64,000 nt of DNA, taken from the NCBI GenBank assembly GCA_016125275.1, contig WGMB01000003.1, positions 1,653,896-1,717,895 on the forward strand, written 5' to 3'. A model generated the notes under the pieces. That model was not told where the DNA came from, searched no databases, and worked only from the letters and a program-made list of their open reading frames with translations. This document shows, in pieces, positions 43,329 to 51,790 of the stretch (position 1 is its first letter; each line of letters begins with the position of its first letter). The DNA comes from Acidobacteriota bacterium (GTDB taxonomy: Bacteria > Acidobacteriota > Terriglobia > Bryobacterales > UBA6623). A program made the translations under genes and the position numbers.

Positions 43329-44510
43329 ATGCAATCCCGCAGAACCTTCCTGGCGGCCGGCGCCGCCTCTTCCTTGGCCTCCGCCGCGGTCGCCGCGTCG
43401 CCCAGTCCCAAGACGACTCTCGACCCCGCCGGCGACCGGCACGTCTATTTCACCCTGGACGGCATCCCGCTCACCCCGCGCGAATGGGCCGGCGTGCTGC
43501 AGCAGGCCGCCGAATCCCACGACTTCAAGCTCGACAGCTACTCCGTCGGCGGCCCCATGGAAGAGCTCGAGGCCCAGTTCGCCCAGAAGCTCGGCAAAGA
43601 AGCCGCCATCTTCTTCGGCACCGGCACGCTCGCCAACCAAGTCGCTATCCGCCACATCACCGGCCCGCAGGCCAAGGCCATCGTGCCGCGCGAGAGCCAC
43701 TACTACGCCGATTCGGTCAACTGCGGCTCCATCCTCAGCCAGCTCGAGCTCATCCCGATGGGCAAGGACCGCGCCACCTTCACCCTCGACGAGATCCGCG
43801 AGGAAGTCGAGTGGAACGCCGGCCTGCGCGGCCATCAGCCCGTCGGCTCCATCATGATCGAGTCCCCGGTCCGCCGGAAGGACGGCGAGGTCTTTGACTT
43901 CGCCGAGATGAAGAAGATCTGCGCCTACGCCCGGGACAACGGCCTGCGCACCCACCTCGACGGCGCCCGCATGTTCCTCGCCGCGCCGTACACCGGCGTC
44001 TCGGTGCGCGAATACGCCGACCAGTTCGACACCGTCTACCTCTCGCTGCACAAATACTTCAACGGCGGCAACGGCGCCATCGTCGCCGGCCCCAAGAAGT
44101 ACATCGAGCCCATGGTCGACACCCGTCGCATGTTCGGCGGAGCCCTGCCCAAGGCCTGGATGTGCGCTGCCGTCGCGCTGCACTACATGGACGGCTTCGA
44201 GCAGCGCTACCAAGCCTCGGTCGACAACACCGAAAAGCTCTGGGCCCAGCTCGACGCTCACCCCAGCTTCCGCATCGAGCGCATCCCCAACGGCTCCAAC
44301 ATCATCGCCCTCCACGTCAAGGGCGACCCGAAGAAGCTCGGCGCCAACCTGCTGAAGGAAGGCGTGACCATCGCCACCGACGGCCACGGCTTCACCGGCG
44401 ACGGCTCGAGCCAGAGCGGCTGGACGCGCCTGCTGCTGCGCACCAACGAGACCTCCAACCGCCGCCCGGCGGACGAGCTCGCGGCGCTGTTCATCCGCGC
44501 CCTCGCCTAG
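43329..44510 (+). CDS. Tat-exported PLP-dependent threonine-aldolase-like lyase
   Basis: A 393-residue protein. An apparent Tat signal (SRRTFLAAGAASSLASAAV) precedes a fold-type I PLP enzyme of the beta-eliminating-lyase / L-threonine-aldolase group: SVGGPMEELEAQFAQKLG, FFGTGTLANQVAIRHI, THLDGARMF (Asp contacting the PLP ring) and the PLP lysine Lys242 in LSLHKYFNGGNGA. An export signal on a PLP enzyme is unusual, because folding with cofactor in the cytoplasm would be needed (compatible with Tat). Substrate is unknown. The gene has no close neighbour with a related metabolic role. Confidence 0.85.
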   Translation: MQSRRTFLAAGAASSLASAAVAASPSPKTTLDPAGDRHVYFTLDGIPLTPREWAGVLQQAAESHDFKLDSYSVGGPMEELEAQFAQKLGKEAAIFFGTGTLANQVAIRHITGPQAKAIVPRESHYYADSVNCGSILSQLELIPMGKDRATFTLDEIREEVEWNAGLRGHQPVGSIMIESPVRRKDGEVFDFAEMKKICAYARDNGLRTHLDGARMFLAAPYTGVSVREYADQFDTVYLSLHKYFNGGNGAIVAGPKKYIEPMVDTRRMFGGALPKAWMCAAVALHYMDGFEQRYQASVDNTEKLWAQLDAHPSFRIERIPNGSNIIALHVKGDPKKLGANLLKEGVTIATDGHGFTGDGSSQSGWTRLLLRTNETSNRRPADELAALFIRALA

Positions 44511-44522
44511 CTTTGCCTGGAC

Positions 44523-44545
44523 GGGGAGGCCGCCACGGCCTCCCC
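44523..44545 (+). terminator. Stem-loop after the PLP-lyase gene
   Basis: Perfect 10-bp stem (44523-44532 with 44536-44545) and 3-nt loop, starting 12 nt after the stop at 44510. Confidence 0.6.
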
Positions 44546-44803
44546 TCTCCGCCTGCGGCCGCCGGCTTGACAGCCGGGCGTACCCTGGTAGCAGGGCCGG
44601 TCGAGTGGCCCATCCGGTGAGACTCAGCCGGGGCCGCTTGGCTCACTTTGGCTCAGAATGGCTCACTTTGGCTCACTTTTTGCGAAAAACTTCGCGCCCT
44701 GAGCCCGGCATCCAATTCATTCCACGGTAGTTAGCCTGTCTCACAGGCCCTCGGCGAGCGGCATTTTCCCGCCACGAACCGCCCGCCCGGCGCCGCCTTG
44801 GCG
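44546..44803. other. Gap with no gene, holding a 10-bp tandem repeat
   Basis: No credible reading frame is seen in this stretch between two convergent genes. It contains the array at 44641-44680. Confidence 0.6.
44641..44680. repeat. Four 10-bp tandem repeats
   Basis: Four head-to-tail units of consensus gctcactttg (unit 2 reads gctcagaatg, unit 4 gctcactttt). The 10-bp period equals about one helical turn, as expected for a protein-binding array. Confidence 0.65.
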
Positions 44804-46420
44804 CTAATCGCGCAGCCGAAAGCAGTACAGCGAGTGCCCGGCCGCCACCGCGATCCGTTGTTTCCCGTCCACCGCAAAGCTCATCGGCCCCGAGATCACC
44901 TGGCCCCCCAGATACTTCCGCCACAGCAGCTTGCCGTCGCGCGCATCCAGCGCCAGGAAGTATCCCGCCCGGTCGCCGGCGAACAGCACGTTCGTCGCCG
45001 TCGACAGGATGCCGCTCTCGCTCATGCCGTCCAGCCGCAGCTCCCACCGGCGCTCGCCCGTCTTGGGATCGAGCGCCCGGATCGCCCCGAACCCGGAGTC
45101 CACGTCCAGCAGATCCGGCTCCGAACGCCGCGCGCCGGAAACCTTCGATTTCGGCGAGCCGCCCGCGTACCAGCGCCCCGGCTCATACTGCTCGTCCCAC
45201 TTGAAGTAGACGCTCGAGTAGCCTTCCCAAGCCGTCAGGTAGAACAAGCCCGTCACCGGGCTGTAGGTCGGCGAATACCAGTTCGTCCCGCCCTGCACCC
45301 CCGGAAAGGTCAACGACCCCTTCTCGCTCGGCCCCTTGCCCTCCACCAGGATCGGTCGGCCCTGGGCGTCGAGCCCCTCGGCCCAGTCCTGGTGGATGAA
45401 CGGTTTGCCCAGCAGGAACTCCCCCGTCGCGCGGTCGAGCACATAGAAGAAGCCGTTGCGGTTGCCCCACAGCATCAGCTTGCGCGGCTTGCCGTCCCAC
45501 TCCATATCCACCAGCACCGGCACCTGCACCGAATCCCAGTCCCACTTGTCATGCGGCGTGAACTGGAAGTGCCAAGCCAGCTTGCCCGTATCGGCGTCCA
45601 ACGCCACCACCGACGAGCTGTAGAGGTTGTCGCCCGGCCGCACGTCCGGGTTCCAGTCCGGCCCCGGGTTGCCCACGCCCCAGTAGGTCAGGTTCAGCTC
45701 GGGATCGTAGGAGCCCGTCACCCAAATCGAGGCCCCGCCGGTCTTCCAGGCGTCGTTCTCCCAGCTCTCATGACCGGCCTCGCCCGGGCCCGGAACGGTG
45801 AAAAACTTCCAGGCCTGTTCGCCGGTCTTGGCGTCGTAGGCCGCCAGGAAGCCTCGAATGCCCAGCTCCCCGCCGGCCGTCCCGATAATTACCTTGTCCT
45901 TCACCACCAGCGGCGCCAGCGCCAGAGCGTATCCGATCGGATAGTTGCAGACCTCCACGTCCCACTGCTTACGGCCCGTCCGCGCGTCCAGCGCGATCAG
46001 ATGGCAGTCCAGCGTCCCCACGTAGACCAGCTCGTCCAGCAGCGCCACGCCGCGGTTCACCCGCCCACAGCAAGGGGTGATGTTCGGCGGAACCTCGTGC
46101 TGGTACTCCCAAAAGATGCGCCCGGTCTTGGCGTCCAGCGCCACCACGTCGTTCGGCGGCTCGGTCAAATACATCACGCCGTCCACCACCAGCGGCGTCG
46201 CCTCGAACTTGTCCAGCGCCTGCGCCTGGTACACCCAGTCGAGCTCCAGCTCCGCCACGTTCTCCGGCCGGATCTGGTCCAACGTCGTATGGCGCAAGCT
46301 GTCGTAGCCGCCCGAATACGTCAGCCAATTGTGAGGCTCGGCCCGGGCTTTCAGAATCCGCTCATAGGGGACTTGGGCCGGCAAGGCGGCGGCGACCAAC
46401 AACAGGCTCAGCAAGCGCAT
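44804..46420 (-). CDS. PQQ-dependent alcohol-dehydrogenase-like protein
   Basis: A 538-residue exported protein. The signal is RLLSLLLVAAALPAQ. The first blade motif is WLTYSGGYDSLRHTTLDQI, typical of methanol/ethanol-type quinoprotein dehydrogenases. Adjacent Cys117-Cys118 (NITPCCGRVNRG) match the vicinal disulfide, and FTPHDKWDWDSVQV carries the catalytic Asp pair. Several W-type docking motifs follow (LDAKTGRIFWEY, LDARTGRKQWDV, LDADTGKLAWHF). It probably oxidises an alcohol or aldehyde in the periplasm, passing electrons to a cytochrome not seen here. Two propeller motifs lack a C-terminal haem domain. It is transcribed leaderless and divergent from ald. Confidence 0.9.
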   Translation of the reverse strand: MRLLSLLLVAAALPAQVPYERILKARAEPHNWLTYSGGYDSLRHTTLDQIRPENVAELELDWVYQAQALDKFEATPLVVDGVMYLTEPPNDVVALDAKTGRIFWEYQHEVPPNITPCCGRVNRGVALLDELVYVGTLDCHLIALDARTGRKQWDVEVCNYPIGYALALAPLVVKDKVIIGTAGGELGIRGFLAAYDAKTGEQAWKFFTVPGPGEAGHESWENDAWKTGGASIWVTGSYDPELNLTYWGVGNPGPDWNPDVRPGDNLYSSSVVALDADTGKLAWHFQFTPHDKWDWDSVQVPVLVDMEWDGKPRKLMLWGNRNGFFYVLDRATGEFLLGKPFIHQDWAEGLDAQGRPILVEGKGPSEKGSLTFPGVQGGTNWYSPTYSPVTGLFYLTAWEGYSSVYFKWDEQYEPGRWYAGGSPKSKVSGARRSEPDLLDVDSGFGAIRALDPKTGERRWELRLDGMSESGILSTATNVLFAGDRAGYFLALDARDGKLLWRKYLGGQVISGPMSFAVDGKQRIAVAAGHSLYCFRLRD

Positions 46421-46429
46421 GGCGGAATG

Positions 46430-46435
46430 ATCATA
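46430..46435 (-). promoter_or_regulatory. -10 box TATGAT, leaderless start at 46420
   Basis: TATGAT on the minus strand ends 9 nt before the ATG at 46420. Confidence 0.5.
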
Positions 46436-46530
46436 CCGCCGCCGCCGCGCCCCTGGAATGGTTATCTGCGCCCGCGCGGAAAAGGAAACCGGCGTGCATT
46501 CCGATGAATCTAACGGAAAGGAGTTTCTCC

Positions 46531-47637
46531 ATGGTCATCGGCGTCCCGAAAGAAATCAAAGATCACGAGACCCGCGTCGGTCTCACCCCGGCCAGCGTTC
46601 AGACTCTCCGCCGCAGCGGACACGAAGTCTTGGTCGAGCGCTCCGCCGGCGAAGGCAGCTCCCTGCCCGACGAGGAGTACGTCGCCGCCGGAGCGGTGCT
46701 GCTCGACGACCCGGCCGACGTCTGGAATCAAGCCGACATCGTCGTCAAGGTCAAGGAGCCCCAGCCCGCCGAGTACGACTACCTGCGGCCCGGCCTGACT
46801 CTTTTCACCTATCTCCACCTCGCCCCCCTGCGTGAGTTGACCCAGCGCCTGCTCGACTCCAAGACCACCGCCATCGCCTACGAGACCGTCGAGCTCGAGG
46901 ACGGCCGCCTGCCGCTGCTCGAACCCATGAGCGAGGTCGCCGGCCGCCTGGCCCCGCAGGAAGGCGCCGAATACCTCGAAGCCGCGCACGGCGGCCGCGG
47001 CGTCCTGCTCGGCGGAGTCCCCGGCGTGGCCCCGGCCGAAGTCGTCATCCTCGGCGCCGGCATCGTCGGCTCCAACGCCGCCCGCGTCGCCGTCGGAACC
47101 GGCGCGCACGTCACCATCCTGGACCTCAACGTCGAGCGCCTTCGCAAGCTCGACGATCTCTATCACGGCCGCGTCACTACGCTCGTCTCCAACCCCGCCG
47201 TCCTGGAGGAGGCCTGCCTCAAGGCCGACCTATTGATCGGAGCCGTGCTGGTGGCCGGAAAATCCGCCCCAAAGATCGTCACCGCTGATATCATCCGCAA
47301 GATGCGGAAGGGCTCCGTGTTCGTCGACGTAGCCATCGACCAGGGCGGCTGCGGCGAAACCTCCAAGCCGACCACGCACTCCGACCCGGTCTTCACGGTC
47401 GACGGCGTGATCCACTACTGCGTCACCAACATGCCGGCGCTGGCCCCGCGCACGGCCACCCTGGCGCTGACCAACGCCACGCTGCCCTACCTCAAGGCCT
47501 TGGCCGACCAGGGCCTCGAGCGCGCCATGCACAACGACGACGCCTTGTTGCTGGGTCTGAACACGTATCGCGGCGAAGTCGCCCACCCCGGAGTGGCCGA
47601 ATCGCAAGGCAGGGACTGGCATCCGGTGGAGCTGTGA
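46531..47637 (+). CDS. ald: Alanine dehydrogenase
   Basis: A 368-residue protein, near the usual ~371. It begins VIGVPKEIKDHETRVGLTPA, the family signature, with the active-site Lys in VVKVKEP and the catalytic His in FTYLHLAPLREL. The NAD-binding motif is VVILGAGIVGSNAARVA with the acidic VTILDLN strand end. The ATG at 46531 is chosen because a strong AAAGGAG lies upstream and homologues start M-x-I/V-G-V-P-K-E. It converts alanine to pyruvate and ammonia, or the reverse under high ammonia, which would fit with urease-derived ammonia in the same cell (inference). The stop overlaps the start of the next gene. Confidence 0.95.
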   Translation: MVIGVPKEIKDHETRVGLTPASVQTLRRSGHEVLVERSAGEGSSLPDEEYVAAGAVLLDDPADVWNQADIVVKVKEPQPAEYDYLRPGLTLFTYLHLAPLRELTQRLLDSKTTAIAYETVELEDGRLPLLEPMSEVAGRLAPQEGAEYLEAAHGGRGVLLGGVPGVAPAEVVILGAGIVGSNAARVAVGTGAHVTILDLNVERLRKLDDLYHGRVTTLVSNPAVLEEACLKADLLIGAVLVAGKSAPKIVTADIIRKMRKGSVFVDVAIDQGGCGETSKPTTHSDPVFTVDGVIHYCVTNMPALAPRTATLALTNATLPYLKALADQGLERAMHNDDALLLGLNTYRGEVAHPGVAESQGRDWHPVEL

Positions 47638-48857
47638 CGGCGCGGCTCGGCCTCGTGGCTCTCACCCTGGCCCTGACGGCCCCTTCGGGCGTCGGGGCTC
47701 AATACGGCAGCTTCGAGGCTTGGCCTTGCGACCGGGCCCTGCGCGCGATCGAGTCCCGGCCCGGCTACGGCGGGAGCCACTTCGCTCGCTGCCAGGATGA
47801 CGGCGAGACCCTTTGGCTCGGCATCGCTGCCAAGCCCCGGTTCGCCCAGGCGCTGCTCAGCCGCGCCGCCGGCGCTGTTCCCGATCGCATGGTGCGCCGC
47901 ATCGGGTATCTGCAGAATCCCCCCGACCCGGCCCTCTTCCAGCAGGCGTTGTCCCGCCAACCGGCGCTGGCCTCGCCGGCGGACGGCGCCGAGACCCAGC
48001 AGGCTCGCGTGTCGCTGGCGGGTTGGCTGCCCAACCTGCGGGAGTTCGAGCGGTCCGGCGGCATCCAGACCTGGGGCCTCCCGGTTTGGCGCCGCCTGGG
48101 CCCATCGGCTTGGGCGGACGCCACGGTCGGGGTTCCTTGGGCGCGCCTGCCGGAAGCCGTCGAGTTGCAGAAGACCGTCGCGGTCCCGTCCGCGCTCGAA
48201 GCGCTGCAATTGCGAAGCCGCCACGGCAGCGTCACCATCCGCGTGGCGCGCAACGCGCCCTCGCTGCATCTGTCCAGCCCCTCCGGCAAGGCCTCCGGCT
48301 GCGATTCGATCGGCCCTGTTCTGGGCACGCTCTTCGTCGACTGCTCGAGCCCGGCCGGGGACAAGGACGTCGTCGTCACGATTCCAGAAACGTTCCCCGC
48401 TACGGTCGAGACCGAGAGCGGCCCCATTCGTCTGGAGGGCTCTCCGCAGTTCGTCCGGCTGGTCACTGTCGCCGGCTCGGTCGAGTTGGCCGGCCCCCGC
48501 AGCGCCCAGGTCGACGCGGCCTGGGTGACCTCCCCCAACGACCTGCAATTGCCCAGCGGCTATGACATCGACGGCGCCCGCGGCTTCCGTCCGCCCTACC
48601 GTCGCACGGTCGACAACCGCAACGCCGTCGAATGCGCTCCGGCCACCGGATCGCAAGTCGAGCCCGATCCTTCCCGCGCGAGATACGATCCCTTCGACCC
48701 GATCTATACGACCGACCCCTTCGGTCCGGCGCCGACTCGGAGCGCTTACCGCTATCTCAACTGGGATTCCGTGCCGGGTTGTGACAGGCCGCAATTCAGC
48801 GGTCTCATCCAGATTCGCGCCGGCCGCCCGGAAAGCGTCCGGATCAAGTTCCGGTGA
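47634..48857 (+). CDS. Secreted protein of unknown function, 407 aa
   Basis: Begins at a GTG that overlaps the ald stop (GTGA) and opens with a signal (ARLGLVALTLALTAPSGVGA, then Q). The body is beta-rich, with scattered Cys residues (EAWPCDRAL, HFARCQDD, SGCDSIGP, FVDCSSP), suggesting disulfides. A stretch with LRSRHGSVTIRVARNAPSLH, followed by VTIPETFPATVETESGPIRL, looks like a beta-helix or adhesin-type repeat (DUF4097-like pattern, uncertain). The end has NAVECAPATG and YRYLNWDSVPGCD. No family is firmly recognised. Start overlap with ald suggests shared transcription, though the two functions seem unrelated. Confidence 0.7.
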   Translation: MTARLGLVALTLALTAPSGVGAQYGSFEAWPCDRALRAIESRPGYGGSHFARCQDDGETLWLGIAAKPRFAQALLSRAAGAVPDRMVRRIGYLQNPPDPALFQQALSRQPALASPADGAETQQARVSLAGWLPNLREFERSGGIQTWGLPVWRRLGPSAWADATVGVPWARLPEAVELQKTVAVPSALEALQLRSRHGSVTIRVARNAPSLHLSSPSGKASGCDSIGPVLGTLFVDCSSPAGDKDVVVTIPETFPATVETESGPIRLEGSPQFVRLVTVAGSVELAGPRSAQVDAAWVTSPNDLQLPSGYDIDGARGFRPPYRRTVDNRNAVECAPATGSQVEPDPSRARYDPFDPIYTTDPFGPAPTRSAYRYLNWDSVPGCDRPQFSGLIQIRAGRPESVRIKFR

Positions 48858-48886
48858 CGCCCCGCCCGGTCGCCTCGCACCCTCCC

Positions 48887-49297
48887 TCAACGAAAGATCG
48901 CCACAAACCCCTCCTGCACAAAGTGCCGGTCATGGGTCAGCGCGTCAGATAGCCCCCGAGTTCTCATGACGGTCATCGAAATGCAGTCTGTAAGGCTGTA
49001 GAGTTTATCCGGCCGGCTTTCGAACAGAGCCACCCCCCCCAGGAAGGTGTCTCTGCTCTGGGGCACGACGTCTACCCCGGGGTCTTCCAAGACGGCCCGC
49101 ACCCAGGCGGTCGCAACCGCTCGCAATCGCTCGTCGCGTACGCCCAGGTGCGTCGCGAACTCGATCAATACTTCGTCGGTCGTCACCAGCAGCGCATCGT
49201 CGAGGGCCGCGTCAAATCGCCGAACCACGCTGTGCCACTGGTCGCTCGGGTCCGCCAAGGCGGTCCAGAAGAAGGTGTCCGCGAACAACTCCCTCAT
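48887..49297 (-). CDS. PIN-domain toxin (VapC-like)
   Basis: A 136-residue PIN protein. Acidic residues expected at the active site are visible: Asp7 (LFADTFFW), Glu in TTDEVLIEF, Asp in SLTDCISM and Asp in LTHDRHFVQEG. PIN toxins cleave RNA. The start overlaps the antitoxin stop by 4 bp (49294-49297), the normal VapBC arrangement. It is the first of two such modules in the region. Confidence 0.85.
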   Translation of the reverse strand: MRELFADTFFWTALADPSDQWHSVVRRFDAALDDALLVTTDEVLIEFATHLGVRDERLRAVATAWVRAVLEDPGVDVVPQSRDTFLGGVALFESRPDKLYSLTDCISMTVMRTRGLSDALTHDRHFVQEGFVAIFR

Positions 49298-49593
49298 GAA
49301 TTCGACTTGGCAGCGCCGTACAGGTAATGATCATGCTCCGCCGCAAAGTCCGTGGGGAGTTCCTGCAACGCCCGGCGAACCTCTTCCGGCGCTTGAGCTC
49401 GGATCTCTTCGAAGCGTTCCGAGATCGGGCGCCGCCGACGTTTTCCTTCCGCCGCGTTCGGCTCGTCTGGAGACGGGTCCGTCTCCAGCGCTTCTCGCAA
49501 CACTTGGGACACGAAACCATCGGCGTCCATGCCGCACTCCGCCGCCTTGTCGCGGACGAGTTGTTCGAGGTCCGGCGTCAAATGGATCGTCAT
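49294..49593 (-). CDS. VapB-like antitoxin
   Basis: A 99-residue protein from the ATG at 49593. The longer frame is disfavoured because homologous antitoxins start at MTIHLTPDLEQLVRDKAA. The N-terminus resembles a ribbon-helix-helix DNA-binding domain, then comes GFVSQVLREALE, and the C-terminal helix with EEIRAQAPEEVRRALQEL would wrap the toxin. A TATAGT box lies 22 nt upstream of the start. It pairs with the PIN toxin downstream and probably represses its own promoter. Confidence 0.75.
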   Translation of the reverse strand: MTIHLTPDLEQLVRDKAAECGMDADGFVSQVLREALETDPSPDEPNAAEGKRRRRPISERFEEIRAQAPEEVRRALQELPTDFAAEHDHYLYGAAKSNS

Positions 49594-49697
49594 CAGCGTC
49601 GCCTTCGTCTGTTCGGCACTATAGCAGCCGGACAGGAGAATGAGAGCCGGGCGCCGTCGCACCAAAAATTACCGTTCGGAACGGTGCAGGAGCGTGC

Positions 49698-49703
49698 TAG
49701 TCT
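49698..49703 (+). promoter_or_regulatory. -10 box TAGTCT, leaderless GTG at 49710
   Basis: TAGTCT ends 6 nt before the GTG at 49710, supporting translation of the N-terminal HTH extension. Confidence 0.5.
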
Positions 49704-49709
49704 GAAAAC

Positions 49710-51413
49710 GTGAGCGAGACCTCCTGGGCCTCCCGCGGCCTCTCCGTCGAGGAAGCGGCGCAGATGCTGAGCGTGACCCCCAAAACGGTCAACGAGCGCA
49801 TCCGCCGCGGCTACGGAGAGGACTGGAAGCCGATCGACAACCTGCTGCCCGAGCCCGACGGCGTGCGCATCTTCGTGCGCGGCCACGGCTTCTCCTTCTA
49901 CGACCAAGTCGAGCTCGACGCCGTCGAGAACGGCGGCTCCGCCGACATCAACGCCCGCTGGCGCGTCCGCCCGCTCGACCGCGACAGCCTCCGGCTGCTG
50001 GAATCCTCCGGCCTGGGCGACGGGCCTTGGAAAGGCGGCCGCCTGCGCCGCGTTCACACCATTCGCACCACTTCGTTCCGGCGCGCCGACCTGGGCCGCT
50101 CCATGCGGCTATGCCACCCGGACGACATCTCGACCATTCTCAAGCTCACCCGACCCGCTGCGCCCAAGCAGACCGAGGAACCCATGACGATTCGCAACGA
50201 CGACCCGACCAGCCCGATCGAAAGCGGCGGCATCTTTGACGACAAGCCCTTCTACCGCATCGGCAAGCTGCCCCCTTACGTTTTCGCCGTCATCAACGAG
50301 ATGCGCGCCAAGGCGCGCCGCGCCGGGCTGGACGTCATCGACCTCGGCATGGGCAACCCCGACGGGGCCACGCCCAAGGTCGTCATCCAGAAGCTCGTCG
50401 AAGCTTCCAAGGACAAGCGCAACCACCGCTACTCGATGTCCAAGGGCATCCCCAAGCTCCGCGAAGAGATCTGCAAGCGCTACAAGGCGAACTACGACGT
50501 CGATCTCGACCCGGAAACCGAGGCGATCGCCACCATGGGGGCCAAAGACGCCCTGGCGCACCTGCTTTTCGCCGCCATCGGCCCCGAAGACAAGGTCGTC
50601 ATGCCCGATCCGGCCTATCCCATCCACCAATGGGGCGCCAGCATGGCCGAAGGCCGCCAATGCGCCCTGCCCATGCCCTCTCCGGCGGAATTTCTGAACC
50701 GTTTGGAGGATGAATACAAGAAACCGGGCCCGAAACCCAAGATGATCCTGGTTTCGTTCCCCCACAACCCGACCACGCAGGTCGTGGACCGGGATTTCTT
50801 CGAAACCCTGGTCGCCCTGGCCCACCGCCACGGCACGATGATCCTGCACGACTTCGCCTACGCCGACCTCTGCTTCGACGGCTACAAGGCCCCCTCGATC
50901 CTCGAGGTGCCCGGCGCCAAGGAAGTCGCGGTTGAGATCTTCTCGATGTCCAAGTCCTACAACATGGCCGGCTGGCGAGTGGGCTTCTGCCTGGGCAACA
51001 AGAAGATGATCAACGGCTTGGCGCGCATCAAGTCGTACCTGGACTACGGTATGTTCCAGCCGATCCAGATCGCCTCGATCATCGCATTGCGGGAGTGCGA
51101 AGCCGACGTCAAGCAGATCTGCGACAACTACAAGGTCCGCCGCGACGTCTTGGTGGACGGCCTGCACAAGGCCGGCTGGATGGTGGAGCCGCCGCGGGCG
51201 ACGATGTTCCTGTGGGCCAAGATCCCGGAGCGCTACGCCTGGGCCGGCTCGCTGGAGTTCGCCAAGCTGACGCTGGAAAAAGCCCTGGTGGCGGTATCGC
51301 CCGGCATCGGCTTCGGCGCCGAAGGCGAAGGCTACGTGCGCTTCAGCCTGATCGAGAACGAGCAGCGCATGCGCCAAGCCACCCGCGGCATCAAGAAGCT
51401 GCTGGCGGACTGA
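49710..51413 (+). CDS. HTH domain fused to class I/II aminotransferase
   Basis: A 567-residue protein. Residues 1-158 hold an excisionase/MerR-like helix-turn-helix (LSVEEAAQMLSVTPKTVNER) and a domain of unknown type. From Met159 it is a PLP aminotransferase of the alanine / LL-diaminopimelate type: IDLGMGNPDGATPKVVIQKL, YSMSKGIPKLREEICKRYK, VSFPHNPTTQ, DFAYADLCFDG and the PLP Lys415 in SMSKSYNMAGWRVGF. The C-terminal part alone (409 residues from 50184) has family length, and GAGGAA lies 4 nt before that internal ATG, so a second shorter product is possible. It probably makes alanine or a lysine/murein precursor. Confidence 0.82.
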   Translation: MSETSWASRGLSVEEAAQMLSVTPKTVNERIRRGYGEDWKPIDNLLPEPDGVRIFVRGHGFSFYDQVELDAVENGGSADINARWRVRPLDRDSLRLLESSGLGDGPWKGGRLRRVHTIRTTSFRRADLGRSMRLCHPDDISTILKLTRPAAPKQTEEPMTIRNDDPTSPIESGGIFDDKPFYRIGKLPPYVFAVINEMRAKARRAGLDVIDLGMGNPDGATPKVVIQKLVEASKDKRNHRYSMSKGIPKLREEICKRYKANYDVDLDPETEAIATMGAKDALAHLLFAAIGPEDKVVMPDPAYPIHQWGASMAEGRQCALPMPSPAEFLNRLEDEYKKPGPKPKMILVSFPHNPTTQVVDRDFFETLVALAHRHGTMILHDFAYADLCFDGYKAPSILEVPGAKEVAVEIFSMSKSYNMAGWRVGFCLGNKKMINGLARIKSYLDYGMFQPIQIASIIALRECEADVKQICDNYKVRRDVLVDGLHKAGWMVEPPRATMFLWAKIPERYAWAGSLEFAKLTLEKALVAVSPGIGFGAEGEGYVRFSLIENEQRMRQATRGIKKLLAD

Positions 51414-51426
51414 GCGGGCCGGGCTG

Positions 51427-51457
51427 GGAAATGGAGCCGATCACTGGCTCCATTTCC
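51427..51457. terminator. Perfect 12-bp stem-loop between convergent genes
   Basis: Stem 51427-51438 with 51446-51457 and 7-nt loop gatcact, between the aminotransferase stop (51413) and the antitoxin stop (51481). Confidence 0.65.
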
Positions 51458-51480
51458 GCCCCGCGCAAAACCGCACGCGC

Positions 51481-51744
51481 CTACAGCGGCAGATCGTGCC
51501 GCTTTTTCAGCTCGGCCAGAAACTCCCAGGCGTCCCGCACCCTTCCGGCTTCCACGTCAGCGAGGCCGGCCTCGAAGTCCGCGCGCGTCTTCTCCGGGTC
51601 CTCTTCTTCTGCAGGATCCAGAAGGTCCTCCAGCAGGTCTCGCAAGTAATCCTCGACCCGAGCATACCCAGCCGCCCTGGCCTTAGCCACGGCCTGCTCG
51701 TGAGCCGCCGAGTCCAGCTCAATGGATAAGGTCTGCGCGCTCAT
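51481..51744 (-). CDS. Orphan RHH-type antitoxin-like protein
   Basis: An 87-residue protein starting MSAQTLSIELDSAAHEQAVA, a ribbon-helix-helix-like opening. A helical acidic second half follows (LRDLLEDLLDPAEEEDPEKT). ParD-like proteins have this shape. No toxin gene lies downstream, because the aminotransferase terminator follows. The start is the ATG at 51744, with gcgagga just upstream and a TAGATT box 7 nt before. It could be a relic of a toxin-antitoxin unit or a stand-alone regulator. Confidence 0.65.
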   Translation of the reverse strand: MSAQTLSIELDSAAHEQAVAKARAAGYARVEDYLRDLLEDLLDPAEEEDPEKTRADFEAGLADVEAGRVRDAWEFLAELKKRHDLPL

Positions 51745-51751
51745 TCCTCGC

Positions 51752-51757
51752 AATCTA
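51752..51757 (-). promoter_or_regulatory. -10-like TAGATT for the orphan antitoxin
   Basis: TAGATT on the minus strand ends 7 nt before the ATG at 51744. Confidence 0.4.
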
Positions 51758-51790
51758 CGACCCCGCGGCATTGCGGTCAAGAGGCGTACC

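Noticed and set aside
49594-49665. N-terminal extension of the first VapB-like antitoxin
   Set aside because: The sequence before MTIHLTPD does not resemble antitoxin N-termini and spans the likely promoter (TATAGT).
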